Shown: positions 30,160 through 42,291 of the stretch, piece after piece
How positions within the stretch are numbered: position 1 is the first letter of the stretch
Layout: the number at the start of each line of letters is the position of its first letter
Source of the DNA: Siderastrea siderea
Taxonomy: Eukaryota; Cnidaria; Anthozoa; Scleractinia; Rhizangiidae
Assembly: GCA_964030785.1 (NCBI GenBank)
Contig: OZ034968.1
Location: 24,325,186 to 24,389,185, forward strand
Direction of reading: 5' to 3'
Length of the DNA: 64,000 nucleotides
The notes under the pieces: generated by a model
Told to the model about the DNA's origin: nothing
Database searches by the model: none
Seen by the model: only the letters and a program-made list of their open reading frames with translations
Made by a program: the position numbers and the translations under genes

Positions 30160-30731
30160 TTACTTCATCATCAGCTTGGCTGCACTGCACAGATTACCCT
30201 TGCAGCATGCAAACTCGCACTTTATCCAGGGATTGAAATACGAAACGTAAGCTTTGCAGATGTCCCGGCTGCAAGCTGCTGAAGTAAAACAACCTGCGTT
30301 ATAGGCCGCTCTAGATACGCCAACAACTCGTGCTTCTACATGAGCTGTGCCACAGTGGTCTGCACCGGAAGGACAAGTCACTTCTCTCTTGTTAGCAGCA
30401 CAGCCAGCCCAACTTTTCAGAGAGAAACATTGATAGCACTTGAGGCAAGGTTTTGGGGTCGGTATTGCTCCATTGCAGAAGTCACCACTGCAGCAGTCAA
30501 ACTCGCACCTCGTGATGTTTGCCAAGGGCAAGTCGTTGCAGCCTCGGTTACAAGCTGCTGAAGTGGAGCAACCTTTGACGTAGGCAGTGACTGTTACGTT
30601 TGCTGCGGTGGCTTCAGTATGGCTTTTGACACAGCGGTCAGCAGCGGAAGGGCACGTCATCAGTTTCCTGTTGGTTTTACAGTCATCCCAACTTTTTAAA
30701 GACGAACAGTGGTAGCACTTGAGGCCATACG
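30160..30731 (-). CDS. Secreted two-domain Ly-6/uPAR (three-finger) protein, main exon
   Basis: Acceptor tttctgcag (30732) starts a phase-1 exon of 190 codons including the stop. Two consecutive LU domains follow, each beginning LKCYxC with the spaced cysteines of the fold and closing with CCxxxxC (CEFDCCSGDFCN and CEFACCKGNLCS). The Asn after the final Cys is present only in the first domain (DFCN); the second ends LCS. The C-terminus AAKLMMK is too short for a GPI signal, so the product is probably soluble and extracellular. The signal-peptide exon should lie upstream (above 30731) but was not found. LU proteins range from receptor modulators and adhesion proteins to venom components; nothing here decides among these. 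The other LU gene at 47961-53883 uses the same intron phase before its domain. Confidence 0.8.
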
Positions 30732-31407
30732 CTGCAGAAACAAACAAACAAACAACTGTATTACATCACCAGTTTTTATTCCATGAAATGATTTTCACTT
30801 GCATCATGAAACCTGCTACTGAAAGATTGTCTTTTTGATAATATTGCTGCTGGGACAAGCTCCTTGCTCCTGGTGCTGGCTTTAACGGAACGCTTGCAAT
30901 CAGATGTCCGTCGTGAGTTGGGTAATGTGCTTGGACAAGTCAATCATGCATTTGCTAAACAATTTAGGTTATTTGTAACGGGCTCCGTCGTCGACGAATT
31001 TTTCGTGGACAATTTTTTTCGGGAACAGTTTTTAAGCTGTGTGAGAACTGAACCGCAGTGATAAAATTTTACGCCAAACCGTTTAGTAGAAAGGTAACTC
31101 TTAAATGATGCAGGGACCACTTGGACAAACAGCAGGGAGGTGAAGCTGGAACTTGGTGTGGATAAGGATCAGCAATATTGAATAAAACATGAAACCAAAT
31201 GCAAGGCTGATCGGACAGCTAAAAGGGGTAATTTTATTGCCCAATATTTCGCAGAGACAAAACACATCATCGTCAAAACTTCATCAGGGGCTGCAAAAAG
31301 CTAAGTAAAAATGGAAAGAAACGGTTACAAGATTTAAAATGATACTAATGAAAAGATTATATATGATTGGTTGACACACAAAGAAAGCAAAAACGTGACA
31401 AGCAGCC

Positions 31408-31448
<41 letters not shown>

Positions 31449-32570
31449 GAACAACTAATCTTTCAATGTGCCTTCAATTCCTCGTTTTTTGTTTTTTTTT
31501 TCATTTCGAAAAGCTCTACAGAACGCCAACGAAAATCGCGTCAGAATGTTCAAAATTGCTCGTTATGTACACACAAATCACTACCATTCCCGGCAGAAAT
31601 TGTACCGGTACAAAACTCACACGGATTTAAACTCGTTCCATGCACTATTTGCATGAATACGCCTTGCTTGTAGGCGAGGGCTTCCTAGACTGGGCTCGAG
31701 CAAGATGTTGGCAATGCGTGAGTACCTCGCAGGCGTACTAACCCTAACACAGGAGTACAAGTGGTATCGACTATTGCAGCTGCAATTTTTTTGGTACCGT
31801 ATGTCGTCAAAAATTTTTCCTTAAAACAGGGTACAGTGTAAACGAAAGGACCAACCGTGGATCCGGTCAAGAGCAAACTCAGCTGGCAGACCGCCACTAC
31901 CACATCGGCAAGTAGAAAGTACGGGACGTAAATCAGGCGCTATCACGCGGCTCCTGCACGAGGATTGGGGTGGGGGTAGAAGAGTCACACGCAAAAACAT
32001 TATGACCACTTTTCCAAGAGTTTGGTGACCGTTCACAGTGTCGACCGTGCTCTTCAATAAAAAGAAAATACCCCAGAGAAGAAGCGTGGAGAATAGCTCA
32101 ATATTGCAGTCACTTCACTCAGTTCTTTCTGCAAACCATAAATGAATCTAGATTGTAATTCAAATGTGAACGCCCTTAAAATCAATTCAAAATTCGATGG
32201 AGAGTGCTCTAACAGTTCAGCAGCGGTCGGTTTTAAACAAAGAACCATTTTCTGTCACTGGTGCGTATTTACTCGTAGCCTTAACACTCGAAGCGGCTGT
32301 TCTCAAAGTGATACGAATCTTTTTATACCACCGTGTCGATAACGATAACCTCGTGATCTCAGTTAGCATTAAGGTAGTTTTCCACTCAAAAAATGAATTT
32401 TTTTTTGGAACAGAACCTTGTGAGAAACGTCTACCATCATTGCGTTCGACGAAGGAGAAGGCATTCCTGATCTTGTACAGGCACAAAAATTCGATATTTT
32501 CTGTAATCGTCGACGCCAAATTAGCCACCCCGAAGATTTTTGCAGGGGCCTACGCTCGGCTGGAAACTGA
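30732..32570. other. Gene-free stretch
   Basis: Contains an AAC microsatellite (31408-31448) and a gcccaatatttcgcagagac / catcatcgtcaaaacttcat segment typical of retroelement 3' ends (about 31238-31285). Short ORFs in 32140-32600 have no recognisable domain. The missing signal-peptide exon of the two-domain LU gene may be here or beyond. Confidence 0.4.
31408..31448. repeat. (AAC)n microsatellite
   Basis: About 13 aac units; the polyglutamine frame it opens is not evidence of coding. Confidence 0.95.
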
Positions 32571-32574
32571 TATG

Positions 32575-32935
32575 GACTTGGACGGGATATTTGGATTTCT
32601 ATAGGAATTTGCTAACTAATCAACAATATTTTTGCGCGGTTTTTGACTATATGCAAAAAGCAGATCTTAGCAGGGGCTATCAGAATCCAAAAAGAAAATT
32701 GGAGGTAGCCAAGAATTTTTCAGAGATAATTGAGCTTACATTTGGAAAGAAATTGCCATACATTTTTTGTATTTTAACGCTTTTTTAGATTTATGGTTGC
32801 TTAATTATCTCTGAAAAATGCGTGGTTACCCAGATTTTTCTTTTTAGATGCCAATAACCCTTGCTAAGATCTACTTATTCCCCGTAGTCATGACCTTTGC
32901 AAAAATACATCTATATTAGGAGGCACCGTCCTTAA
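32575..32935. mobile_element. Copy 2 of the dispersed inverted-arm repeat, ending CCGTCC|TTAA
   Basis: Halves aaaaagcagatcttagcagg (32655) and ttgctaagatctacttattc (32860) are inverted copies with about 80 bp of similarity. The right tip GGCACCGTCC followed by TTAA equals the right tip of the 3.36-kb element at 49142-52505. This identifies the family as TTAA-targeting (piggyBac-like ends). The left tip is not clear. Confidence 0.65.
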
Positions 32936-33397
32936 TATGGATAAAAATTTCAGAACAATAGGTTAAAATGCAAGGGAGATATCTTTGTTAAGAGTTCCTT
33001 TATTCCAAGAAGTTCTATTATTCGAGAAAAACGGTCTTAAAGATAAGTGAACGGATTCTAGACGGTTTATCCGTCTCTCATCATCCCAAAACCATTGTCA
33101 AATTAAAGTTGCCAAACTAAAATACAAGCTATATGGTAATTCGATGCAAAAACCATCGTTTCTATATATGAGATTTGGGTCATGTTTTGTCGGTTAAAAC
33201 TCGGACCTCAGGACTCTCTCCTCAGTCAGGTGTTTCTCCAAAGTAGTACCAGATGTCATTTGACAGAGAGGCAGGGTGGGGGGAGGGGGTAATGTTCTTA
33301 TTGAGGTTTGCTTGTGAGCCTTTAATAAATGTAAACAACTGTTGCTATGGCCATTGCTATGGAATAAGTCACATACTGCTGATTAGATTTTTTTTTT

Positions 33398-34504
33398 CTC
33401 ATTAACGGCCGTGCCAGCCTGAGCCGGCCTTGATTTTGCGCGTGTTCGCTTTTGGCCCCAGCCTCCCCTAGAAAGGCTTTTTTGGTCCCCTTTTGTCCTA
33501 GTTGTGTTTGGGAATGTTCAACCAATCAGAATCCACCAACTGCGCATATATTTGAAGGCTTGAGGGGGTCCTAGAAGGGAAGACTTCTTGTCACTCTCCA
33601 AGAAGATCACATTTCACTCAAAATGGCTGCCTTGCTCTTCACGCGTGAATTTTCAAGATGGCAATATCTCACTCTCAGAAGGAAGGATTACCTTTTGAAA
33701 CTTAAAAATCGAAAGAAGAAGCTCTAAGGAACACTCGACAAGTTAAGCGATGGAATTTAGAGCTTTCAGAGCGAAGAAAACATCTTTCGAGGACGAACAG
33801 CCGTTTTGTCAAAGCGAAGGACAATCTTCCAATCTTCCATCGCGAGAGATTTTTCGAACTGCGGACTTTCTGGGAAATGCTCAAGCGCTTCTATGAGTCT
33901 ACGGTAGAGTAAATTACACATTTGATTGTAAATTTTTACCGAGACAACTTCTTAATTGAAGGATACTTTGTATTTCTTAAAGTTTTCGTAAAACTTTTGA
34001 AAAGCGTGCACAGTTCGCATCAGTAAATGCTCTTCAAAATAACTTGCACATCGAGCGAAATCGCTTGCGCGTAGCTTCCCCCGAAGAAAGAATTGAACGC
34101 GTTTGGTTTTCAGAAACGAATAAAGGCGTGTATTAATAAATGTGTTATTTAGAAAAGTTTACTGTCTCCTCTTCTGCGAATCTTCGTTCATGAAATTTCG
34201 AAAAATAGTAATCTGACCTAAACAGACACAAATCCTCTGTTGTGGTTTGATTTCACGCGCGAGACAACATGTGAATCTCTTCAGCGTAAATTTTCAAAAT
34301 TTTGACTTCAAGATTGTATTTTTGGCTAATTCTTAATTGACAACTGGTGTATTTTATTCGAAAGTTAGAAATTCTAACTATTCTAGATCAAGTGAGTATT
34401 GTGTTTTCGAGCCTATAAATTGTCGTTTCGTACTGCACATGGGGTTGTTTATTACCAACTGCTAATTTAGCGAATCGATCAAAAAACACGCGGCCGTTAA
34501 TGAG
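33398..34504. mobile_element. 1.1-kb element with CTCATTAACGGCCG inverted ends
   Basis: CTCATTAACGGCCG at 33398-33411 is exactly complementary to CGGCCGTTAATGAG at 34491-34504. The interior includes a small basic coding-like region (33623-33909, listed separately) and then about 600 bp of AT-rich non-coding DNA. No transposase motif. Confidence 0.7.
33623..33909 (+). pseudogene. Basic coding-like region inside the CTCATTAACGG element
   Basis: The ATG at 33623 opens MAALLFTREFSRWQYLTLRR and stops after KNRKKKL (about 33728). In the +1 frame the same character resumes (RNTRQVKRWNLELSERR ... FFELRTFWEMLKRFYE) and ends at a TAA near 33909. The two pieces look like one very basic helical protein with a frameshift or stop between them. 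No family recognised; it could be a captured host exon. Confidence 0.35.
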
Positions 34505-34523
34505 TTAATGAAATTTCATTGCT

Positions 34524-35209
34524 TTACAGCGGTTTTCTTTAACACGCGCCCCTCAAGGAAATTTTCCCAACGGCCAAATGTGTTTTTAGTGGATGTCAAT
34601 CATCTGTTACTGTGCCAATTTTTTCGAATTCTTGCGCGCTGATTCGCTCTTGCTGATTGTCGCATGTAACGCAATCCTGCCTGGGGCCGTGGATAAACTG
34701 ATTTTGCGCCGAATCTGTTTTGCCCTCCGGTTCTTAAAAATTTTGTGACAGAACTAAAGCAATTCTGGAAATATTCATTGAGGACACAATCGGTATTCTG
34801 TAAATTTTGACTTTTAATTGACTGAACTTCTCAGAAACCAACTGCGAAGCAAAAAGAAGAGATTATTTGTGTTGGTCTGACAGTGTAAATTCTTGAACGG
34901 CGAGAATCAGAAGTTTGCTGATCGACTGCGAACTCAGAGAAGTAATTCAGTGGATTTAAGCACTTCTTCGAATGGAATAAAGGTCAGTTTTATACAAATT
35001 TGCTTCCAAAGTTAAAACAAGTTTGCATTGCGTATTTTCAGGGGTTTTGAATGCATTTGTGAAGCCATCAATTATTGCTCGACCTGGGCAATCGATAACA
35101 TTCGATAACAATCGATAAAATTAGTTGATTGTCTTGGAAATCGATAAAAATCGATAAACGGAAAACGAAAAATTCCTTGAAAGGCGCGTGTTAGAGAAAA
35201 CCGCTGTAA
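34524..35209. mobile_element. 686-bp element with TTACAGCGGTTTTCTTTAAC ends
   Basis: The left tip TTACAGCGGTTTTCTTTAAC plus ACGCGCC is complementary to GGCGCGTGTTAGAGAAAACC plus GCTGTAA at the right, with two mismatches. Flanks ATTGCT and TGCTGG share TGCT. The interior holds a small gataacattcgataacaatc repeat cluster near 35090-35150. Confidence 0.75.
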
Positions 35210-35658
35210 TGCTGGAAATCGAGTGAGATTATTTTAAGACAGTCTTCGTTTACAAGTTTGCCGTTAAGAAAAAAGCGACTTTTTCAAAACCGAACATCAC
35301 CTTCTTTAAGTGTAAGACCACCTTAAAGTCACTCTCATTACCTGCAAATCAATAGTTTTGGTTAATTTTAATAAACAGAAACTCAATAATTCTACGTGAA
35401 ATCCTCCTCTCTTTGCTGTACTGCGCAAGCTCCAACTTAATTTTTTAGGTGTTACCGCTGACCACTATTTCTCATTCCCCATTTCCCATTCTGCGTAGTA
35501 GTAACATCCGCGTTTCAAGAATGATAGTTTGACGTTTTGCTATCTCGTTCCTTATTTGGTTTATTTCCTTTCTCTCTTTGCTTTCAGTTCTGAACGACAC
35601 AAAAATGTAAGTGTTATGTTTCGGATTCACTGAAAGCGCCATACTCTCCATGACAACA
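35210..35658. other. Gene-free stretch
   Basis: No exon; AT-rich spacer between two elements. Confidence 0.4.
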
Positions 35659-35915
35659 ATTAGTATAAATCTACTAGAGTTCTATCACTAATGCTGTTCT
35701 CTGATTGGCTATGCTACTCACTATCTATTCTGTTGCAGATAGTGAGTAGAGTGTTTTCTGCGCGCAGTGTGACCTGTTTATATCATTTTTCAATAAAAAC
35801 ATGTAGTGTCTGCTGTTAAGTTTTGAACGTCTAGTAGATTTCTACTAAAACAATTAGATTATTCGCTCTCGATTTCTGTGCGTGATGCGATAGAAATCGT
35901 GAGCGAATAATCTAA
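35659..35915. mobile_element. MITE pair, copy 1 (TAGTATAAATCTACTAG plus AATAATCTAA palindrome)
   Basis: TAGTATAAATCTACTAGAG (35661) is inverted at 35830-35847. A second palindrome (ttagattattcgctctcgat facing its complement) follows to 35915. The same compound structure recurs at 46646-46921. Confidence 0.8.
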
Positions 35916-35938
35916 GGGGCCAACCATTTAACTTCTGA

Positions 35939-35957
35939 GGGGGGGGGGGGGGGGGGG
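35939..35957. repeat. 19-base G run
   Basis: Uninterrupted G on the plus strand next to a MITE border; other runs are discussed in the findings. Confidence 0.9.
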
Positions 35958-36314
35958 TTGGGTGATTTGGAAAAAAAATATCCTGCAAGTGCATATGGGT
36001 AAGAAAAGAATTTCCTGCACAAGACTATTGTCCAAGAAAAATTCACGCACGTACAGTCGGCTGGAAAAAAATTCTGGCAAGATGTTTCCTGGGTTGACAC
36101 ATTGAACTTTATCAGCAGACTGTTAAAAGATTTTAGCATCTGGACTTGGGTAAGAGGGATTCATAGCACAGTAATCTGTCCCCCTCAGATTGCCTTTTCT
36201 TTACATTTATAGCACCTGAGGTTACCAATCTTGATACATGTTTTCTGAACTTCAAGATCACGGCTGGTGTTGTGATTTGAAGAACAATGTTTTCAGTGCA
36301 CTCTAAATCAAGAA

Positions 36315-37581
36315 TGTGTGGTTCCAGAAAATATCCATACCCCCACCACGGAGGGAATTGGAAATTCCGGAGGGGTGGGAAGGTCAAAAGCCCAGGAAAA
36401 TCCAGAGGTGAGGGGGTTTAAACGGATAAATTACTTTCCAGAGGGTCAACTTCGATTCATTCCGATGTAAGCTGCAGATAAAGTTCGAAAATTAGTACTT
36501 ACCGAATTTGTAGATCTTTATTGTGGAATTAAATTAGTTTAACTGCTAAGTAAACACTTTTGTTAAACGTAAAACAGGTATTCTTTCTCCCAAAGGCGCT
36601 TTGGAAGCGATATTGGGGCGGAAACGAACTAAACATCGTCGTTGCGTAGAAGTAGCCGCCATTACTCGTTACCAGTCTTCGAGAAGACAGCAACGTGTAC
36701 CAGGAGTGGTTACATTTACTTATCGAGACCACGATCCTTCGACGAAATGCCTGCGTCGTCTAAAGAACCTAAATTTTAAGCTTGCCTTCGCGATTGACGT
36801 TAATTATAAGAGTTGTTTACGAACAATCAGTCCGTCCTTTTTAACCTCCCTATGTGGCAACTGGCAAGCGAAGTGCGATCTCATTGACTCGTAGAAGTCG
36901 TGTTTTACTAAGCTTAGCAACGAGAATATTTATCGCGAAGTACAAGTGTCGCCAAATACGTTTACGGGCTTTCTTGCTACTCTTGCACCTTCAAGTAACG
37001 GGCTCTTAACTGAGGGCTGGTATGCAGGGTAACGACTTTAGAGAACTCAATATTCGTTATTCTTTCTATTTTGATCATTTCCCCTTAATTTTGTTTGTGC
37101 GTTCTCTTTGTTCATGATCGCGTTCATGTTGAAGTAACGTTTATCAGCAACACTGCGTCTTTTCAAGCGAATTCTTCAATTAAAACGAACGTTTTACATG
37201 CTTTTGTCAAGGTAATTTTACAGCTACTTAGTATATCTGTTTGACGTAGAGAAGAACAGTTTGGTATTGGTAAGATAATGTTATGAGTAAGCTATGACTA
37301 TGTACGTTATTTTAAACGCTAATAAATAGTATAAACACGTCCTACGATAATCAGAACGGCTTAGCTTCACTTAAATTTGGATCAGTTGCTTCATTTTTAA
37401 CACTCTCGCTTCTTGAACGAAACTTTCCAGAGGGGTTGGGGGGGTGTTTGACAAACTGTGGAAAATCCGGAGGGATGGGGGGTTACAGCTTACTTCAAAA
37501 AACGGAAAATCCGGGGAAGAGGGGGGTCCTAAGTGAAATTCCCTCCGTGGTGGGGGTATGGATATTTTCTGGAACCACACA
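36315..37581. mobile_element. 1.27-kb foldback element with TGTGTGGTTCCAGAAAATAT ends
   Basis: TGTGTGGTTCCAGAAAATAT plus CCATACCCCCACCACGGAGG (36315-36354) is the exact complement of the right end to 37581. Sub-terminal degenerate GGAAAATCCGGAGGG repeats follow in both arms. The interior has a 97-codon plus-strand ORF (36601-36894) without recognisable domain, and no transposase. Confidence 0.85.
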
Positions 37582-37744
37582 ATGCCAGAATAGCTGTTGG
37601 AACATGAAGTTAACTTTATTAACTATCTATTTGACACAAAACTGGAATGAGTTCTTCTGTAACATTAGCCTGAACGCTTGTCAAGTAAACGTGTAGGGAT
37701 TAGGAGGTGTGTCTTTTAATATAGAAAGTGTCGTATGCCTTGCA

Positions 37745-38546
37745 TACTGTATGTATTCCCTCTCTTGTGGAATATTAGTATACAAGCTCGTTACGTCCAG
37801 AGATTCAAGTATTGCGCTCTCTGGAAAATAGTCCTGTCAATGAAATTAATGGAGTCAGTTGACTGTATCAGTCTTTGAGATACGACTTCTGTTGTTGTGC
37901 TAAAGGCTGGAGTAGTATGGCAACAAATGCTGATAACTTCTCTGTTGGACCCGAAACTCCCGAGGTCTCCCAATTAAGTCGGTTTGTGGATTTTCGTAAG
38001 GGTATAAAATACTGGAATTCGAGGCGGGTTTGGTGTTTGGCAAAGCCATTTTTCAGTCATTTCGTTAATGTGGTGTTCATTGTGAAGTATTGTAATCAAT
38101 TGTTGTACTTTGCGGGATGTATCTTCATCCATGGGTACTGCAAGAGGCCTCGGTAGTTTTCCATGTTCATGCATGTTGTCTAATTGAATTTGTCCCTTGT
38201 TTTTTCCTAAGAAAGTCTGGGATGAAGCCCGAATAAAGTTTGAATGTGAGGAAAATGATGGGAAATCATCATCCAGTTTTCGGATGGATGTGATCTGGGG
38301 ATATCTGTCATCATTGAAGCTAGGGAATGGTACCCATAAATTTGGTAGGATAAATGACGTGGCCAAAACAGTTCTTATTCTATCACATTCAAATGCCGGT
38401 GAAGAGAGAGTTGTGTCTCTTATAAGGAAAACAAAACAGCATTCGGCAGCATCTCTCCAGGTGAACGGTACGTTGGCCTTTTTGCTTACTATCAAAGTGG
38501 CCAACAAAGAGTTATCTTTTGAACCACCTGCGGATTTGTTGGCCAC
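37745..38546 (-). pseudogene. Penelope-like element reverse transcriptase fragment, decayed
   Basis: The minus frame ending near 37974 carries NEHHINEMTEKWLCQTPNPP and then RIPVFYTLTKIHKPT, the fingers motif of Penelope-like RT. The following palm region is present but needs at least two frame changes (SLDVTSLYTN near 37770 is in another frame). It stops before the YxDD box, so it is a truncated, inactive copy. It matches the better-preserved element at 61490-62700. Confidence 0.75.
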
Positions 38547-38745
38547 TGCAAAGAAAGCTACTTGAAACTACAACAAAGAGCATCATCAACGCTGTTTTTC
38601 AGCGTTATGGCATGTTAATTTGACTTCTGGATAAGTCAGAATGTTAAGAAAGAGCTGATATTAGTCCAATTAAAAGAAAAATCTGGGATCTAAATAGTTA
38701 CTTTCGAAGGGTCACATTTCCGCTCAGAATAAAGGAAAACACGTC

Positions 38746-39526
38746 TTAGGTAGGGGTCGCACTAGGCGAGACTTTCTTTGTTGAAAAAACAACAATTCTT
38801 GGGAAACGAAAATTGCGGTTGTGTTTTTTTAAGATCTTCCAATATTTGAAAAGGGTCGCATCTAGACCTACAAAATAAAGCCCACTGACAGATGTCAAGG
38901 CAAATCAGGTAGCAGGGCATCGGTATATGTACTTAGAACTCAGTTGCTGAATTCCTGTGTTGCCTCATTTAGAGGTCTCGATATCATATTGCAAAAATGG
39001 ACCTTATCCCTGTTTTCCTCGCTTTGGGAGCATTTTTGAATTATCAAATGCAACTCCAACAGCCGGCCTTTTGCCATATTGCTGATTGTGATGCGGTATA
39101 GGCAAGACTGTTTGCGATTAATCCAAGTTGCTGCTTGCTGGTACTTCTCTGGCGAATAGGAATTCGGGGAATACATGGAGTAACTATACGGAAATTGTGG
39201 ATAATAATCGGGCGCGTAAAAGCGGTGTCCATCCATTTTGGCTGCTTTTTGCAGTATGGAAATTTAGACTGCTTCAGTCCATCATTTCAACACATGCATG
39301 GGTTTACCTGACAGATTAATGGCTAAAAAAACATAATTGTTTGATTTTCAAAAATTTAGCCTGCCTCGAGGCAGCACTTCGGTGTCTTTTGAAGGTTTTT
39401 GCGAATCGCTAAATTTTAGAAATCCGCCAATATTTGGCAAAGAGGGGTCGCATTGATATCTAGAAACCAATGACAGATTCTTGATGTTACATAAACATCA
39501 ATTCGCCTAGTGCGACCCCGGCCTTA
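38746..39526. mobile_element. 780-bp element with GGGTCGCACTAGGCGA ends
   Basis: TAGGGGTCGCACTAGGCGA (38751-38769) faces TCGCCTAGTGCGACCCC (39503-39519) with a TTAGG/CCTTA extension. The body repeats aattttagaaatccgccaat / tcttccaatatttgaaaagg words. A minus-strand ORF of 98 codons (39236-38940, Tyr/Pro-rich start MDGHRFYAPDYYPQFPYSYS) has no identified function; it could be an accessory or captured ORF. Confidence 0.7.
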
Positions 39527-40779
39527 GCTACTTCAATTTTTCAAAATTTTCTGGGGGAGCATGCCCCCAGACCCCCCCCTACAAAGATGATGCCGTCAAA
39601 GATCTCACTCTTTCCCAACAATTGCAAAGCAACTTAAGAGCTCTGTGCAGATTATTTGGGGGCTTTGTAATGTGTACTTCAGCTGTGAGTTGGATTAAAC
39701 CCTTTCTAGATAGCTCTCTAAAGCAAGTTATTGTTGTACTGGTGGTTATCAGTTTGATTTAACAAGGAAAGGATGTGGTTCATTGTCTTCCCGTAAAATA
39801 TGTACTGAGGGCGCATTCGCGCTATGCACTGTACTGTTCTGTAGCTCTATGCATGCACTATGTACTGTACTGTAGGCACACTCGCCACATGTCACCAGAC
39901 TCTTCTGGAGCAGGTTCAAAGTTGGAATCCCTGCTTCTCCACTTTGGAAGGAAAACCTCACTCAGAAGTTGTGAGCGATGAGGAGTAAGAGAGTTTTACC
40001 TTTCCATCTATACTATCTACCTATTATGCTTTATTGTGTTGTTTGATTGGTATTGGTTGGATTTACAGGTATTTTTGTATATAATTTTCCTCATGTCACA
40101 CACCTGGCAGTTGAACTAACCCATAGGTGGAGCTGGGGTAATGCTTTCAAAGTAACTTTGAATTTGTTTGACTGACCCATCAGTTACACATGGTGGTGAC
40201 TTGCTTGTGTTTCTTGTGAGAACACTCACTGCAGAGGTTTTTATTTGTTCTTTGTTGTGTCATCCTTGTATTGTGAATAATATTTTAGTATAGTTCAATG
40301 TGCGATGCTTACAGTGGCCCTTATCAAAAGTGAGGATCCCAAATTTCTCTCATATTTCCATTAGAGTTCAAATATATGTGTTTTGTCTACATTCAAATTG
40401 AAATATTGTTTTGTTATGTATCTGCATGCCAATGGTTAAATTCATGGGTAAGATAATTAAGTCCATGCAGGATATGCTGAGACAAAACCGGGGACCATAA
40501 ACATGAAAAAAAGAATGAGACCAATATCTGGCCTTCTTAACCAAACAAGCTTTATCAGTGGAGGTTTTATAACATGGCTTTACTGCGATTCACTGGGCAG
40601 ACAGACAATAGGTAATCCTGAGCAGGCAAGTTATTGGCTCTGGCTTGCCTGTGTGAGTAGCCAATCATGGCACAGGATTTGCTTCATCATGCACACGAGG
40701 GGAACCAGCCATATTTGTAATTACTGCTTGACTGTTTTGCATATTGTTTCTTTCAATTTAGAACCTAGTTGTTTTGCAG
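39527..40779. other. Gene-free stretch upstream of the transposase-like exons
   Basis: Begins with a segment common near non-LTR/DIRS remnants (ggggagcatgcccccagacc). It holds short direct repeats (atgcactgtactgt and relatives, 39826-39875). Upstream exons of the gene at 40780 are expected here but could not be placed. Confidence 0.4.
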
Positions 40780-42291
40780 GCTGGGAAGATCAAGGGCTGT
40801 GAAAAACTCTTGCAGTGGTTTGAACCAGTGCAAAACCATTTTTGGCACTGTGCGGAAACTTGTGATGGAGATATTGAATTGCTGAAGGTATGTGACTTTC
40901 ATTTTGGGTCAGGTTGCTCGAATTAACATTTTGTGGCAAGTTAGAGTATTCAATTTTATGTTGTGGCACCTCATAAAATAAGTATTATGTCTTCCTTTTA
41001 AGGACATGTGGTTAGGGATAATGCACCATGTCTGTGGGGAGCATGAGTGGGATGGAGCTACTTGTTCCCATGGACCACTGACTGAAGTGGAAGGTGGCAA
41101 GGAGTACTTAGCCATGAACTCCAAGGCTGCAAAAGAGTTGCGGGAGATCGTGTTGGACCATGAATGGTTAAAGAGTCTGGAACACTATCTGTTATTCAGG
41201 TACATTTTGGGAGAACAGTTTTTTGATGACACTCACATCAGACCTTTTAGATGACTTAATGCATACCCATTGCTGAATAGATCTGAATGGATGTACATGT
41301 ACCTTTTCATTAGAGTGGCTTATAGTATCCCCTGTTATAATGGCGTGGTCTGTGAGCACTCAAAATAAAGCCAATCCTGCTATGTGATTGGTAACCTGTG
41401 TAGGCAATATGCTTGGTTGTCTCTTACATAATAGTAACTTTTTATACAGTTCGCCATCGCCTGTTGGTGGTTTTCTACAAAGCAAGCCTTGTCTGAAGTA
41501 AATCGGTAGTAATAAGGTAAAAATTAAAAACTATACCTGTCAGTACAGCTGGATCTTGACTTTGTTTTGGTCCTAATTTTGTCATAAAATAATTTGGCCA
41601 ATATTCCACCACCTTTATCTCATGCTTGACCAATAACCCATATATAATGTATCTATTTGAAAAATGATTCAAATTTTCGAATTTTCGAATTTTTGTTATT
41701 TTGATCTAAACTACGCATACAAGCAACTTAGAAAACTTCAACTCGATGCTTCTGAAGTATGCTCCGAAACGCATTGCATTTGGGTAAGTTCATGTTCATG
41801 TAAATAGAAGGAAATCTGTTGGGAAACAATTACAAACTAGGATGATAGTTTGTTGGGAGACAGGTTATGTTGCCCACACCATTTTCCTTGTTCTTCTGCT
41901 TCAAAGTATACAATAACTTCAACGGAATGTTATATGTTTCAGGTATGAGGTCTTTACTGGGCGGATCTTGTTAGCACCCCTGGACCACAACTTCCATGTT
42001 TTCCACAGGACCCTGGAAGGGCAGCTCAAAAAGAGCTATTCCAAACGTTCAGGAAACTGGAGGGTGGAACCTGTGAAGGAACCCAAGCAGTATCCTCATT
42101 TGGCTTTGCTTCAGGCAGACATCTTGCGACGTCGTGCAGAAGATAAAGATCCCATTACCAGGCACATTGAAGTCTCCCCATCCAATCCCATCCACCTTGC
42201 ACCAACAATAGCTATGAAAAGGGCCCCTTCAACTGAAGAGTTGGTCAAAGCTAAATTGTCACGCTTTCAGACTCAAAAGAAACCAGAATAG
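40780..42291 (+). CDS. C-terminal exons of an uncharacterised transposase-like family
   Basis: Exons 40780-40887, 41003-41199, 41732-41783 and 41943-42291 (stop TAG) have GT/AG borders. They encode FEPVQNHFWHCAETCDGD, WLGIMHHVCGEHEWDGATC, NFNSMLLKYAPKRIAFG and LLAPLDHNFHVFHR. This is the order of a widespread animal family of TE-derived proteins that carry a DDE-like core just upstream of these motifs. Exon 2 leaves in phase 2 while 41732 needs phase 1, so one small exon (3n+2 bases) in 41200-41731 is unplaced. The core exons should lie 5' of 40780 but are not visible. Likely nuclear; function unknown. The tail is basic and ends QTQKKPE. Confidence 0.55.

Noticed and set aside
31371..31673. 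Polyglutamine ORF
   Set aside because: Frame through an AAC microsatellite with no other coding features.
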